From: an uncultured Clostridium sp. | GTDB taxonomy: Bacteria; Bacillota; Clostridia; TANB77; CAG-508 | Reading direction: 5' to 3' | Assembly: GCA_946500615.1 (NCBI GenBank) | Contig: CAMMWP010000012.1 | Span: 1 to 44,844 of the forward strand | DNA: 44,844 nucleotides | Part shown: positions 1-7,946 of the stretch, one piece after another | Layout of the letters: each line of letters starts with the position of its first letter | How positions within the stretch are numbered: the stretch's first letter is position 1 | Notes under the pieces: generated by a model | The model's input: only the letters and a program-made list of their open reading frames with translations | The model's database searches: none | What the model was told of the DNA's origin: nothing | Program-made: the position numbers and the translations under genes

Positions 1-2
1 TA

Positions 3-1484
3 GCAGACACATCTGTAGATAGCCTTCAAGATTTGGTATTTTTTCCTAATCTAACTAGCCTTACATTAGGAGAGTATGGAAGTAATATACCACCAATCAC
101 AACAATGGATGGGGTGGAAAATTGCACAAAATTAACAAGCCTTAACATAATATATGGTCCGGATAAAGATTATAGTGCTGTATCAAAATTAACTAATTTA
201 ACGCAATTTAATAAATTTTCAGGAAATGATTATAATAACATTATAGATTCTTTGAAATCCTGTTCAAAACTAAAATCTTTTACTCTAATGTATAATGAAA
301 TTGGTCAAAACATGAAAAGATTAAAGGAACTAGGAAATTTAATAGAGCTTATTAGATTAGAAGGATGTAAAATTACTAAAATAGAAGGATTAGATAATAA
401 AAATAATTTAACTAGTTTACTGTTGGCTTATAATGAAATAACAAAAATAGAAGGACTTGAAAATTTAACAAATTTAAAAGTTTTATATTTAAATAACAAT
501 AATATACAAGATATAACACCATTAAGAGAAAATACGTCACTGGTAACTTTGGATTTAAGAGGAAATTCAAAAATTGATAGTAATAGAGAAAATTACACAG
601 GAGAAAAATTAGAAGCTTTGGATGAGATAGGAAAAATACTAGATAGAGGAGGAACTATCAACCTAGATACAGATAAATTAGGATTATTTACAAATTATAA
701 AAATTTAAATTTAGCAGGTCAAAATTTATTAACATTAGAAGTTTTAGAAAAATTAACACAATTAACAGTTTTAAATCTAGGTAATAATAAATTGACTTTA
801 GAAGATATGGATTCACAAGAAATATTAAAATCTATGAAAAATCTGAGTGAATTAAACTTAAATAATAATAATATAACTAATGTAACAGCTATTAATAGTT
901 TAAAAAATCTAAAAAAATTATATATTGTTGGGGGCAACAATAAAATAAATTTAAAAGAAATAGAAGATATTATTAGTAACTTAGATAGTTTAACAGTTTC
1001 AACAGAAAGTTTAAAGACAATAATAAATTGTGATATTGATAAAATAACAACATTAAATATAGGAGGAAGTAATTTAACAGAAATTCCAGATATGTCAAAA
1101 TTTATAAGATTAACAAAACTTAATTTAAATACGAATCCTAATATAGGTAATTATAATATGGTATCCGAAGTTAGAAGTTTAGAAAATTTAAATTTAGCTA
1201 ATAATAATTTGCATGGAAAAATGATAGATTTTTCTAAATTAACAAAATTAACAGATCTTGATTTAAGTAGTAATACATTATGGAGTGAAGATTTAGAAAA
1301 TTTAAAAGCATTAAAAAATAATACAAACTTAACCATTAATTTAAGTAATAATTCAATCATAGATGCAAGTGCATTACTTGAATTAAATCCAAATACAAAA
1401 ATCAATTTAACAAATAATATAAATCTATCACAAGATTCAAAAGACAAATTAAAATCAAGATTTGGAAGCAATGTAACATTTTAG
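3..1484 (+). CDS. Leucine-rich-repeat protein, 5' truncated by the window edge
   Basis: The frame is open to the left edge, so the N-terminus lies outside the window. A TTG at 33 is in frame, but coding-like sequence (A-D-T-S-V-D-S-L-Q-D-L) continues upstream of it. The visible part is about 494 residues, almost entirely tandem repeats of 21-23 residues of the type L-x-x-L-x-L-x-x-N-x-I/L-x-x-I (for example L-L-L-A-Y-N-E-I-T-K-I-E-G-L). This is the SDS22/internalin-like class, known for protein-protein interaction and often secreted or surface exposed. No sorting motif, transmembrane segment or cell-wall domain follows the repeats; the protein ends shortly after the last repeat with S-N-V-T-F. 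Any signal peptide would be upstream. Codon use (A/T-ending, AGA for Arg) matches the rest of the window. Partner and role are unknown. Confidence 0.85.
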   Translation, partial: ADTSVDSLQDLVFFPNLTSLTLGEYGSNIPPITTMDGVENCTKLTSLNIIYGPDKDYSAVSKLTNLTQFNKFSGNDYNNIIDSLKSCSKLKSFTLMYNEIGQNMKRLKELGNLIELIRLEGCKITKIEGLDNKNNLTSLLLAYNEITKIEGLENLTNLKVLYLNNNNIQDITPLRENTSLVTLDLRGNSKIDSNRENYTGEKLEALDEIGKILDRGGTINLDTDKLGLFTNYKNLNLAGQNLLTLEVLEKLTQLTVLNLGNNKLTLEDMDSQEILKSMKNLSELNLNNNNITNVTAINSLKNLKKLYIVGGNNKINLKEIEDIISNLDSLTVSTESLKTIINCDIDKITTLNIGGSNLTEIPDMSKFIRLTKLNLNTNPNIGNYNMVSEVRSLENLNLANNNLHGKMIDFSKLTKLTDLDLSSNTLWSEDLENLKALKNNTNLTINLSNNSIIDASALLELNPNTKINLTNNINLSQDSKDKLKSRFGSNVTF

Positions 1485-1491
1485 TAACTGT

Positions 1492-1534
1492 AGGGACGGA
1501 GCTCTTTGACACTTTTTTACATGAAGTAATAGAT
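1492..1534. repeat. Degenerate half-copy of the GGGACG inverted-repeat family
   Basis: Just after the stop of the LRR gene, the segment GGGACGGAGCTCTTTGACAC followed by TTTTTTACAT lines up with the element arm GGGACGTTTCTCTTTGAGAC followed by ATTTTTATGT seen at 39155-39185. Only one arm is recognisable, so it looks like a decayed or solo arm, again sited at a gene 3' end. Confidence 0.5.
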
Positions 1535-1551
1535 AATGTAGAAAAAATAAG

Positions 1552-1595
1552 ACATGCTAAATATTCAATTTCAGAATAATTTGGCATGTTTTTTT
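1552..1595 (+). terminator. Intrinsic terminator after the LRR gene
   Basis: ACATGCTAAAT (1552-1562) pairs with ATTTGGCATGT (1579-1589), with one G-T pair, and is followed by a run of seven T. It sits about 70 bases beyond the stop codon. Confidence 0.85.
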
Positions 1596-1611
1596 ATACA
1601 ATATGAAACTT

Positions 1612-1692
1612 TAAGTTATGCAAGCTCAAAGTGAAAATAAATAATAAGTTTTATTTTCAAAAGGAAGTAACCCTTTCCTATTATTTGTAGCC
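1612..1692. repeat. Short interspersed repeat (shared with 15722-15748, 9411-9440 and 19280-19304)
   Basis: GTTATGCAAGCTCAAAGTGA followed by AAATAAA recurs downstream of the AIM24 gene at 15722-15747. TTTATTTTCAAAAGGAAGTA recurs at 9420-9439. The hairpin AGGAAGTAACCCTTTCCTAT resembles 19281-19302. The segment also contains an internal inverted repeat, AAAATAAA/TTTTATTTT. It is probably an untranslated interspersed repeat; its function is unknown. Confidence 0.5.
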
Positions 1693-1728
1693 TTAAAAAA
1701 GTAGAAAGATAAAATCATATATTCACAC

Positions 1729-1757
1729 TTGTACTTTTTTAAAAGTAGTAATATAAT
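1729..1757 (+). promoter_or_regulatory. Sigma-A-type promoter of galE
   Basis: TTGTAC (1729-1734), a 17-base spacer, then TATAAT (1752-1757), about 34 bases before the galE start codon. Confidence 0.65.
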
Positions 1758-1790
1758 ATAGAGGATAAAGAAAAAGAAAGGAATGATTTT

Positions 1791-2789
1791 ATGGCAATAT
1801 TATTACCCGGAGGGGCAGGATTTATTGGAAGTCATACAGCAGTAGAATTATTAAATGCAGGAAAAGAAATAGTGATCATAGACGATTTTTCAAATAGTAA
1901 ACCAAGTGTGTTAGAAGCAATAAAAAAAATAACAGGAAAAGATTTCAAATTTTATGAAATGAACTATATGGACAAAGAAAAATTAGAAAAGGTTTTTAAA
2001 GAAAACAAAATAGAAGCAGTTATCAATTTTGCAGGATTTAAAGCAGTAGGAGAATCTGTTAAAAAACCAATTGAATACTATACAAATAATATTTCAGGAG
2101 CATTAGCTGTATTGGATGTCATGAGAAAATATAATTGCAAAACATTCATATTTAGTTCATCAGCAACAGTATATGGAGACCCAGAAACCATTCCAATTAC
2201 AGAAGAATGTAAAACAGGAGGAACAACAAATCCATATGGGACAAGCAAACTATTCATTGAACAAATATTAAAAGACACGTATCATTCAGATAATGAATGG
2301 AACATATGTATATTAAGATATTTCAACCCAGTAGGAGCACATGAAAGTGGACTAATCGGAGAAGAACCACAAGGAATACCAAACAATTTAATGCCATATG
2401 TTGTACGTGTGGCAGCAGGAATTTTGCCAGAACTATCTGTGTTTGGAAATGATTATCATACACCAGATGGAACAGGTGTCAGAGATTACATCCATGTGGT
2501 TGATTTAGCAAAAGGCCATGTAAAAGCTTTGGAAAAATTAGAAAAAGAAAAACAAGGACTATATATTTACAATTTAGGAACAGGTAAAGGATATAGTGTA
2601 TTAGATATAGTAAAAGCATTTGAAAAAGCAACAGGCAAAAAAGTACCATATAAAATCACAGCAAGAAGAGAAGGAGACATTGCAACCTGTTATGCAGATC
2701 CTAAAAAAGCAAGAGAAGAATTAGGATGGACAGCAGAAAAAACATTAGAAGATATGTGTCAAGATTCATGGAGATATATTGAACGTTAG
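1791..2789 (+). CDS. galE: UDP-glucose 4-epimerase
   Basis: The enzyme interconverts UDP-glucose and UDP-galactose in the cytoplasm (Leloir pathway), supplying galactose units for surface polysaccharide or allowing galactose use. It is an extended short-chain dehydrogenase with a Rossmann fold: the NAD-binding G-x-x-G-x-x-G is at residues 7-13 (GGAGFIG), and the catalytic set is S122-S124 (F-S-S-S-A-T-V-Y-G), Y149 and K153 (N-P-Y-G-T-S-K). The length, 332 residues, is typical. The start has an AAAGGA ribosome site 9 bases upstream. The gene is monocistronic, with its own promoter at 1729. Its TAG stop (2787-2789) is formed by the first three bases of the inverted-repeat element that follows. 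Residue 6 is Pro where many GalE proteins have Thr; this does not touch the catalytic residues. Confidence 0.95.
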   Translation: MAILLPGGAGFIGSHTAVELLNAGKEIVIIDDFSNSKPSVLEAIKKITGKDFKFYEMNYMDKEKLEKVFKENKIEAVINFAGFKAVGESVKKPIEYYTNNISGALAVLDVMRKYNCKTFIFSSSATVYGDPETIPITEECKTGGTTNPYGTSKLFIEQILKDTYHSDNEWNICILRYFNPVGAHESGLIGEEPQGIPNNLMPYVVRVAAGILPELSVFGNDYHTPDGTGVRDYIHVVDLAKGHVKALEKLEKEKQGLYIYNLGTGKGYSVLDIVKAFEKATGKKVPYKITARREGDIATCYADPKKAREELGWTAEKTLEDMCQDSWRYIER

Positions 2790-3117
2790 GGACATGCCAA
2801 AACGGACATTTTTTGTCCAAATGGGACAGACCTATTTTAGAAAAATTTTTCACAATCATAAAACATGATATATATTCATTTATTCATTCCTCGGTTAACA
2901 TTACATCATAAAGAAAAATTAAAGGTATCTAATAGGCACCTCTCAAAGTAAATTTGAGATTCTCCTATTAGATACCTTAACTTTTTCTAATATGCTTTCA
3001 TTCACATTCGTCATTTCGTAAATGAATATATATCATGTTTTATGGTAATTTCTAAATATTTTTTTCTATTAGGTCTGTCCCATTTGAACAAAAAATGTCC
3101 ATTTTGGCACGTTCCTA
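2787..3117. mobile_element. MITE-like inverted-repeat element A (331 bp), between galE and crp
   Basis: The 48-base ends 2787-2834 and 3070-3117 are imperfect inverted repeats: TAGGGACATGCC against TAGGAACGTGCC at the tips, then GGACATTTTTTGTCCAAATG against its near match, then GGGACAGACCTA. The centre is a second inverted repeat, GGTATCTAATAGGCACCTCT at about 2924 pairing with AGATTCTCCTATTAGATACC. Flanking motifs TCCTCGGTTAAC and CACATTCGTCAT recur in elements B and C. There is no transposase. The element lies exactly between convergent genes and can fold on either strand, so it may act as a bidirectional terminator. Confidence 0.8.
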
Positions 3118-3747
3118 TTTGTAAAGCAGAATAATTCGATTTCCTATTTTTTCAATAAATCCATCTTCTTTTAAAAGTTTTAACTCTCTCATCATAGCAC
3201 TTCTATCAACACTCAAATAATCTGCTAAATCAGTTAAAGAAAATGGGAGTTCGAAAGAAGTACTTAGTTTTCTAGTAGAAAGTAAAGAAAAATAGCCAAG
3301 AAGTTTATCTCTGGTAGATCGTTTCGTTAATAACTCAATTCGCATATTTAAATCAGTTACCTTGTTTAAAATCAATTGTGGCAAATTTTCAGATAAGGTT
3401 TGATGGAATTTACAGTTGTTTCTACATTTATGAAAAATGTCATCATAGATATAGAAAAGAACGGTACAATTTGATTTTGCTTCAACTAATAATTCATTAT
3501 TTGTTGTAATTGTATAAAACACTTCGCCGAAAAGGGAATTTTTGGAAAAATGTTCTACAATTGTACGATTTCCATTTAAGTCATAACGTACTAAATCAGC
3601 ATTTCCGTCTAATAATATACATAATTGATTTCGGTTTTTAATATAGGTTGTAACAACTTCATTTTTGCTAAAAACTTTTTTCTGCTTTTTTTGACAAGAA
3701 TTTGCAAAATCAGTAATGAAGTTTGCTATGTCAAATTTGGTGTTCAC
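3115..3747 (-). CDS. Crp/Fnr-family transcriptional regulator
   Basis: A cyclic-nucleotide-binding-fold sensor domain (about residues 20-115) is followed by a long dimer helix (about 118-150) and a winged helix-turn-helix (about 165-208), with recognition helix D-R-S-A-M-M-R-E-L-K near 181-190. The length, 210 residues, is usual. The cAMP-pocket signature is incomplete: F-G-E is present at 73-75 but the following Arg is absent, so cAMP is an unlikely ligand. There is no N-terminal FNR-type four-Cys set. Translation starts at GTG (3745-3747) with AAGGAGG upstream. The gene diverges from nrdD, and two copies of a 14-base palindrome lie between them, one over its own -35. Control of anaerobic nucleotide reduction and autoregulation are inferred from this arrangement. 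The TAG stop is supplied by element A. Confidence 0.88.
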   Translation of the reverse strand: MNTKFDIANFITDFANSCQKKQKKVFSKNEVVTTYIKNRNQLCILLDGNADLVRYDLNGNRTIVEHFSKNSLFGEVFYTITTNNELLVEAKSNCTVLFYIYDDIFHKCRNNCKFHQTLSENLPQLILNKVTDLNMRIELLTKRSTRDKLLGYFSLLSTRKLSTSFELPFSLTDLADYLSVDRSAMMRELKLLKEDGFIEKIGNRIILLYK

Positions 3748-3776
3748 GTTTTTTCCTCCTTAAAAATTACATAAGC

Positions 3777-3806
3777 ATTATACATTAAAAAAGTTGCAAA
3801 AGCAAC
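3777..3806 (-). promoter_or_regulatory. crp promoter overlapped by palindromic operator GTTGCAAAAGCAAC
   Basis: On the minus strand TTGCTT (3805-3800), a 17-base spacer and TATAAT (3782-3777) form a promoter. The perfect palindrome GTTGCAAAAGCAAC (3793-3806) covers the -35, the position expected for autorepression. Confidence 0.6.
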
Positions 3807-3915
3807 AAGGTTGCCAAAATATATTTGTAATATTTTTGTAACATATTTGTAATAAAACGAAAAAGCTTAGAGTATAAGGTAGTTAAGAATTGAAAAAAAT
3901 GTTTTTTCATAATGT

Positions 3916-3929
3916 GTTGCTTTTGCAAC
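3916..3929 (+). promoter_or_regulatory. Second copy of the palindromic operator, upstream of nrdD
   Basis: GTTGCTTTTGCAAC is the exact reverse complement of the site at 3793-3806. Its centre is 28.5 bases upstream of the nrdD -10, close to -41 relative to the predicted transcript start. This is the class II activator position of Crp/Fnr proteins. Confidence 0.6.
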
Positions 3930-3950
3930 GGAAAATAATTTTTGTAGATA

Positions 3951-3956
3951 TATAAT
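3951..3956 (+). promoter_or_regulatory. nrdD -10 element
   Basis: TATAAT at 3951-3956. The hexamer 17 bases upstream (ACGGAA) is a poor -35, which fits an activator-dependent promoter. Confidence 0.55.
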
Positions 3957-3988
3957 GTAACCATACTAATCGAAGGAGGAAATGTAAA

Positions 3989-6115
3989 ATGAAAGTAATT
4001 AAGAGGGATGGAAGAGCTGTTGATTATGACAGAGCAAAAATTCAAGTAGCAATTGAAAAGGCAAATCAAGAGGTAAAGCCAAAAGATAGAGCAAATAAGG
4101 AAGATATAAAAGGGATTATTGAATATATAGAAGAATTAAATAAAAAGAGAATGTTAGTTGAAGACATCCAAGACATTATTGAAGAAAAATTAATGGAAAT
4201 TGAAAAGTATGAGTTAGCTAAAAAATATATTGTGTATCGATATACAAGAGCTTTAGTTAGAAAACAAAATACAACTGATGAAACCATATTAGGATTAATC
4301 AGAAATGAAAACAAAGAACTAGCAGAGGAAAATTCAAATAAAAATACGTTACTTGCTTCAACACAAAGAGATTATATTGCAGGTGAAGTGTCAAGAGATT
4401 TAACAAGAAGATTGTTATTACCAGAAAAAATTGCCAAAGCAGACGCTGACGGAGTTTTACATTTCCACGATGCAGACTATTTTGTACAACCAATCTTTAA
4501 CTGTTGTTTAATTAATATAGCAGATATGTTAGATAATGGAACCGTTATGAATGGAAAAATGATAGAAAGTCCAAAGAGTTTCCAAGTAGCATGTACAGTG
4601 ACAACACAAATCATTGCAGCAGTTGCAAGTAATCAATATGGTGGACAATCAGTTGATTTAAAACATTTGGGAAAATATTTAAGAAAAAGCTATAACAAAT
4701 TTAAAGCAGAAATAGAGAAAAAATATAAAGGAAAATTGTCTAATGATATTATAGAAGATCTAGTACAAGATAGATTAAAAGCAGAATTAAAAGCAGGTGT
4801 ACAAACGATTCAATATCAAATTAATACATTAATGACAACCAATGGACAATCTCCATTTGTAACCTTGTTCTTACACTTAGAGGATGGGGATCCATATATC
4901 AAAGAAAATGCCATGATTATTGAAGAGGTATTAAGACAAAGATATCAAGGAATAAAAAATGAAGCAGGAATATATGTCACACCAGCATTTCCAAAACTAG
5001 TATATGTACTAGATGAATGTAATTGCTTAAAAGGTGGAGAATATGATTATTTAACAAAATTAGCTGTTAAATGTTCAGCAAAGAGAATGTATCCAGACTA
5101 TATTTCAGCTAAAAAGATGAAAGAAAACTATGAAGGCAATGTATTTAGCCCAATGGGTTGCAGAAGCTTCTTATCACCTTGGAAAGATGAAAATGGAAAT
5201 TACAAATTTGAGGGAAGATTTAATCAAGGTGTTGTTAGTATTAACTTACCACAAGTCGCTATTGTTGCAGATGGTGATGAAGATAAATTCTGGAAATTAT
5301 TAGACGAAAGACTAGAACTATGTAAAGAAGCTTTAATGTGTAGACATTATGCATTATTAGGAACACACTCAGATATTAGTCCAATTCACTGGCAATATGG
5401 TGCGATTGCAAGATTAGCCAAAGGAGAAAAAATAGACAAGTTATTATATGGTGGATATTCAACAATTTCATTAGGATATATTGGTATATATGAAATGACA
5501 AAAGTCATGAAAGGGGCATCACACACAACACCAGAAGGACATGATTTTGCAATTAGAGTTATGAAACATTTAAGAGAAACCGTTAACAAATGGAAAGAAG
5601 AAACGAATATTGGATTTGCATTATATGGAACACCAGCAGAAAGCTTATGTTACAAATTCGCTAGAATTGATAAAGAAAAATTTGGAACAATTAAAGATAT
5701 AACAGATAAAGGATATTATACAAATTCATACCATGTAGATGTAAGAGAGAAAATTGATGCTTTTGAAAAACTTGGATTTGAAAGTGAATTCCAAAAAATA
5801 TCTTCAGGTGGAGCAATTTCATACATTGAAATACCAAACATGCAAAAAAATATTGATGCACTAGAAACAGCTGTTAAATTTATCTATGATAATATTCAAT
5901 ATGCTGAATTTAATACAAAATCAGATTATTGCCATGAATGTGGATTTGATGGAGAAATTATTTTAAATAAAGATAATGAATGGGAATGTCCAAATTGTGG
6001 AAATAAAGATCATTCAAAAATGACAGTTGTTAGAAGAACTTGCGGATATTTGGGTGAAAACTTCTGGAATGCAGGAAAAACAAAAGAAATCAAACAAAGA
6101 GTAATGCATTTATAA
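3989..6115 (+). CDS. nrdD: Anaerobic ribonucleoside-triphosphate reductase (class III), large subunit
   Basis: NrdD makes deoxyribonucleoside triphosphates from ribonucleotides under anoxia, using a glycyl radical installed by NrdG. Residues 1 to about 90 form an ATP-cone allosteric domain (M-K-V-I-K-R-D-G-R). The centre is the catalytic barrel. A zinc-binding four-Cys cluster is at C648, C651, C667 and C670. The glycyl-radical motif R-T-C-G-Y-L-G places the radical on Gly686. The length, 708 residues, is normal. The ribosome site GGAGG is 8 bases before ATG. Position next to a Crp/Fnr regulator with shared palindromes suggests redox or metabolic control. nrdG follows after 185 bases that contain three hairpins. 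Confidence 0.97.
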   Translation: MKVIKRDGRAVDYDRAKIQVAIEKANQEVKPKDRANKEDIKGIIEYIEELNKKRMLVEDIQDIIEEKLMEIEKYELAKKYIVYRYTRALVRKQNTTDETILGLIRNENKELAEENSNKNTLLASTQRDYIAGEVSRDLTRRLLLPEKIAKADADGVLHFHDADYFVQPIFNCCLINIADMLDNGTVMNGKMIESPKSFQVACTVTTQIIAAVASNQYGGQSVDLKHLGKYLRKSYNKFKAEIEKKYKGKLSNDIIEDLVQDRLKAELKAGVQTIQYQINTLMTTNGQSPFVTLFLHLEDGDPYIKENAMIIEEVLRQRYQGIKNEAGIYVTPAFPKLVYVLDECNCLKGGEYDYLTKLAVKCSAKRMYPDYISAKKMKENYEGNVFSPMGCRSFLSPWKDENGNYKFEGRFNQGVVSINLPQVAIVADGDEDKFWKLLDERLELCKEALMCRHYALLGTHSDISPIHWQYGAIARLAKGEKIDKLLYGGYSTISLGYIGIYEMTKVMKGASHTTPEGHDFAIRVMKHLRETVNKWKEETNIGFALYGTPAESLCYKFARIDKEKFGTIKDITDKGYYTNSYHVDVREKIDAFEKLGFESEFQKISSGGAISYIEIPNMQKNIDALETAVKFIYDNIQYAEFNTKSDYCHECGFDGEIILNKDNEWECPNCGNKDHSKMTVVRRTCGYLGENFWNAGKTKEIKQRVMHL

Positions 6116-6123
6116 GGAAAGAG

Positions 6124-6184
6124 TGCATTAACGAAATCAAAGATTTCGATGCACAAATGTGAAGACTGCTTCGCAGTACTTCAC
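6124..6184 (+). repeat. Two small hairpins between nrdD and nrdG
   Basis: TGCATTAACGAAATC pairs with GATTTCGATGCA (6124-6153), and GTGAAGACTGC pairs with GCAGTACTTCAC (6159-6184). Neither is followed by a T-run, so they are more likely mRNA-processing or stabilising structures than terminators. Confidence 0.5.
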
Positions 6185-6201
6185 AAATATAGGTAGCTTA
6201 A

Positions 6202-6268
6202 CCTTGTTGTATACGGAAAAATCTTATATATGGTCAAAATAAAAGCCGATTTTTCCTATACAATAAGG
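6202..6268 (+). repeat. Long hairpin upstream of nrdG
   Basis: CCTTGTTGTATACGGAAAAA (6202-6221) pairs with TTTTTCCTATACAATAAGG (6250-6268), nearly perfectly. With no T-tail it looks like an interspersed palindrome or an mRNA element adjusting the nrdD:nrdG ratio. Confidence 0.55.
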
Positions 6269-6300
6269 AAAGACATAAATTTGAGAAAAGAGAGATAGAT

Positions 6301-6822
6301 ATGAACTATGCAGATATAAAAAAGGTAGATGTGGCAAATGGAGAAGGGGTTAGAGTATCCGTATTTGTCAGTGGTTGTAATCATCATTGTAAAGGATGCT
6401 TTAATAGATGTGCATGGGATTTTGAATATGGAAATAAATTTACAGATGAACAAATAAACCAAGTTATTAACTATTTAGACCATGACTATATTTCGGGGCT
6501 ATCTCTTTTAGGAGGAGAGCCTTTGGAAAAGCAAAATCAAGAAGGATTATTACCATTAGTCAAAAAAGTAAAAGAAAAATTTCCTAATAAAAATATATGG
6601 TGTTATACAGGTTTTGACTTTGAAAAAGAAGTGGTAGGGGAAATGGCAAAAGACAATGAAACAACAAAAGAACTTTTAAAATATATAGATGTGATGGTAG
6701 ATGGTAAATTTGAAGAAGATAAAAAAGATTTAAGCTTAAGATTTAGAGGTTCTTCAAATCAGAGAATATTAGATGTTCAAGAAAGCTTAAAAGAGCATAA
6801 ACCAGTAGACTTTCAGTTATAA
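6301..6822 (+). CDS. nrdG: Anaerobic ribonucleotide reductase activating protein
   Basis: NrdG is a radical SAM enzyme that abstracts the hydrogen from the NrdD C-terminal glycine. The cluster-binding C-x3-C-x2-C is at C26, C30 and C33 (C-N-H-H-C-K-G-C), and the SAM-contacting G-G-E follows in L-L-G-G-E-P-L. At 173 residues it has the usual size for this small activase. The ribosome site GAGA lies just upstream; ATG at 6301 places the conserved N-terminus correctly. It works with the nrdD product immediately upstream and is presumably co-transcribed with it. It is followed by element B and then the convergent gatD gene. Confidence 0.95.
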   Translation: MNYADIKKVDVANGEGVRVSVFVSGCNHHCKGCFNRCAWDFEYGNKFTDEQINQVINYLDHDYISGLSLLGGEPLEKQNQEGLLPLVKKVKEKFPNKNIWCYTGFDFEKEVVGEMAKDNETTKELLKYIDVMVDGKFEEDKKDLSLRFRGSSNQRILDVQESLKEHKPVDFQL

Positions 6823-6843
6823 TTCTTAAGTTGTCCAATGGGG

Positions 6844-7123
6844 TGTCCATTTAGGGACGTTTCTGTTTGGACATTTGAATGATAGAAACATGATATAATA
6901 ATATATTTATGAAATGACGAGTGCAAATGAAATCATATTAGAAAAAATTAAAGTATCTAATAGGAGAATCTCAAATCTTGCTTTGAGAGGTGCCTATTAG
7001 ATACTTTTAGTTTTTATTTATGATGTAATGTTAGCCGAGAAATGTAATAAATTTTTATTATATTATTTATTATATTATTTTTACATACAAAAATGTCCAA
7101 ACAGAAACGTCCCTAAATGGACA
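6844..7123. mobile_element. MITE-like inverted-repeat element B (280 bp), between nrdG and gatD
   Basis: The 33-base terminal inverted repeats are identical (6844-6876 and 7091-7123; outer part TGTCCATTTAGGGACGTTTC). The core is the same as in element A but in the opposite orientation: GTATCTAATAGGAGAATCTC and its partner near 6996, with the TTAGCCGAG and GACGAGTGCAAATG motifs. An extra solo tip (TTGTCCAATGGGGTGTCC) precedes it. It has no coding capacity and lies between convergent genes. Confidence 0.82.
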
Positions 7124-7124
7124 T

Positions 7125-7166
7125 TAAAAAAGGGAAAAATGAGGCGTCCCCAAAATCCCTTTTTAG
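7125..7166 (-). terminator. Intrinsic terminator of murT-gatD
   Basis: On the minus strand AAAAGGGA at the gatD stop codon pairs with TCCCTTTT, then TTTT. The stem overlaps the end of the gene. The loop contains another GGGGACG motif. Confidence 0.7.
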
Positions 7167-7903
7167 TTTAAGAATCTATCTAATAATTGTTTTCTACATA
7201 AATTTTCAAAATCATCATTTAAAGGTTCCAAAATAGTATCTTCATGATACTTTCTGTCTAAACAATGTTTTATAATATAATCTGTCAATTCTGGGTTTTT
7301 AGAAAGAAGAGGGCCATGCAAATAAGTAGCAATCACATTTTCTTTAAAAAATCCTTCTTCTGTATCTCCAAATTTATTTCCATTCCCAAATAGAACTTTT
7401 CCAAATGGGGAAGGAATGTCGTAAGTTTGTCCACCATGATTTTCAAAACCAATGACTTTTGTTTCTTTTCCATTTAGTGAAACTTCAAGTACAATGTTTC
7501 CAATGCATCGTTTTTTTCTATCGCTAATGGCTTCTGTATAATATGGAAAAACTTCTAAACCGGGAATGGTATTTCCTTCAACACCTTTATAATACTTACC
7601 AAACAATTGATAAGCACCGCAGATAAGTAAAAAGAATACACCTTCTTTTTCAGCTTCTTTAATTTCTTCCTTATAAGCAATTAGATCTTCTGATAAAATA
7701 CTTTGCTCATTATCAGCTCCACCACCTGCAAAGATGAGATCATAACTTTTAAAATCTGGTTTTTCATCTTTAATAGAATAGGTATTTACAATACAGTTAA
7801 TGCCTCGTTTTTCTAATCTATATTTTAAAACTTGTATATTTCCATAATCTCCATATAATTCTAACATATCTGGATATAAGTATAATATTTTTAATTCTTT
7901 CAT
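7163..7903 (-). CDS. gatD: Lipid II isoglutaminyl synthase, glutaminase subunit GatD
   Basis: GatD hydrolyses glutamine and passes ammonia to MurT, which amidates the D-Glu of the lipid II stem peptide. It is a class I (CobB/CobQ-like) glutamine amidotransferase: nucleophile Cys95 in L-I-C-G-A-Y-Q and catalytic His196 in Y-L-H-G-P-L. The length from the chosen start is 246 residues. An upstream in-frame ATG at 7939 would add 12 residues, but the ATG at 7903 has AGAGGAG 9 bases upstream and begins directly with the first beta strand (M-K-E-L-K-I-L-Y-L-Y). It follows murT after 43 bases, the standard MurT-GatD operon order. Confidence 0.93.
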   Translation of the reverse strand: MKELKILYLYPDMLELYGDYGNIQVLKYRLEKRGINCIVNTYSIKDEKPDFKSYDLIFAGGGADNEQSILSEDLIAYKEEIKEAEKEGVFFLLICGAYQLFGKYYKGVEGNTIPGLEVFPYYTEAISDRKKRCIGNIVLEVSLNGKETKVIGFENHGGQTYDIPSPFGKVLFGNGNKFGDTEEGFFKENVIATYLHGPLLSKNPELTDYIIKHCLDRKYHEDTILEPLNDDFENLCRKQLLDRFLN

Positions 7904-7946
7904 GTAGGTAACTCCTCTTTTATCATTTTTATGTAACATTACAAAT

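Noticed and set aside
6844..7123. CRISPR-like or riboswitch interpretation of the inverted-repeat elements
   Set aside because: There are no regularly spaced direct repeats or spacers; the copies sit downstream of genes rather than in leaders, and the arms are terminal inverted repeats.
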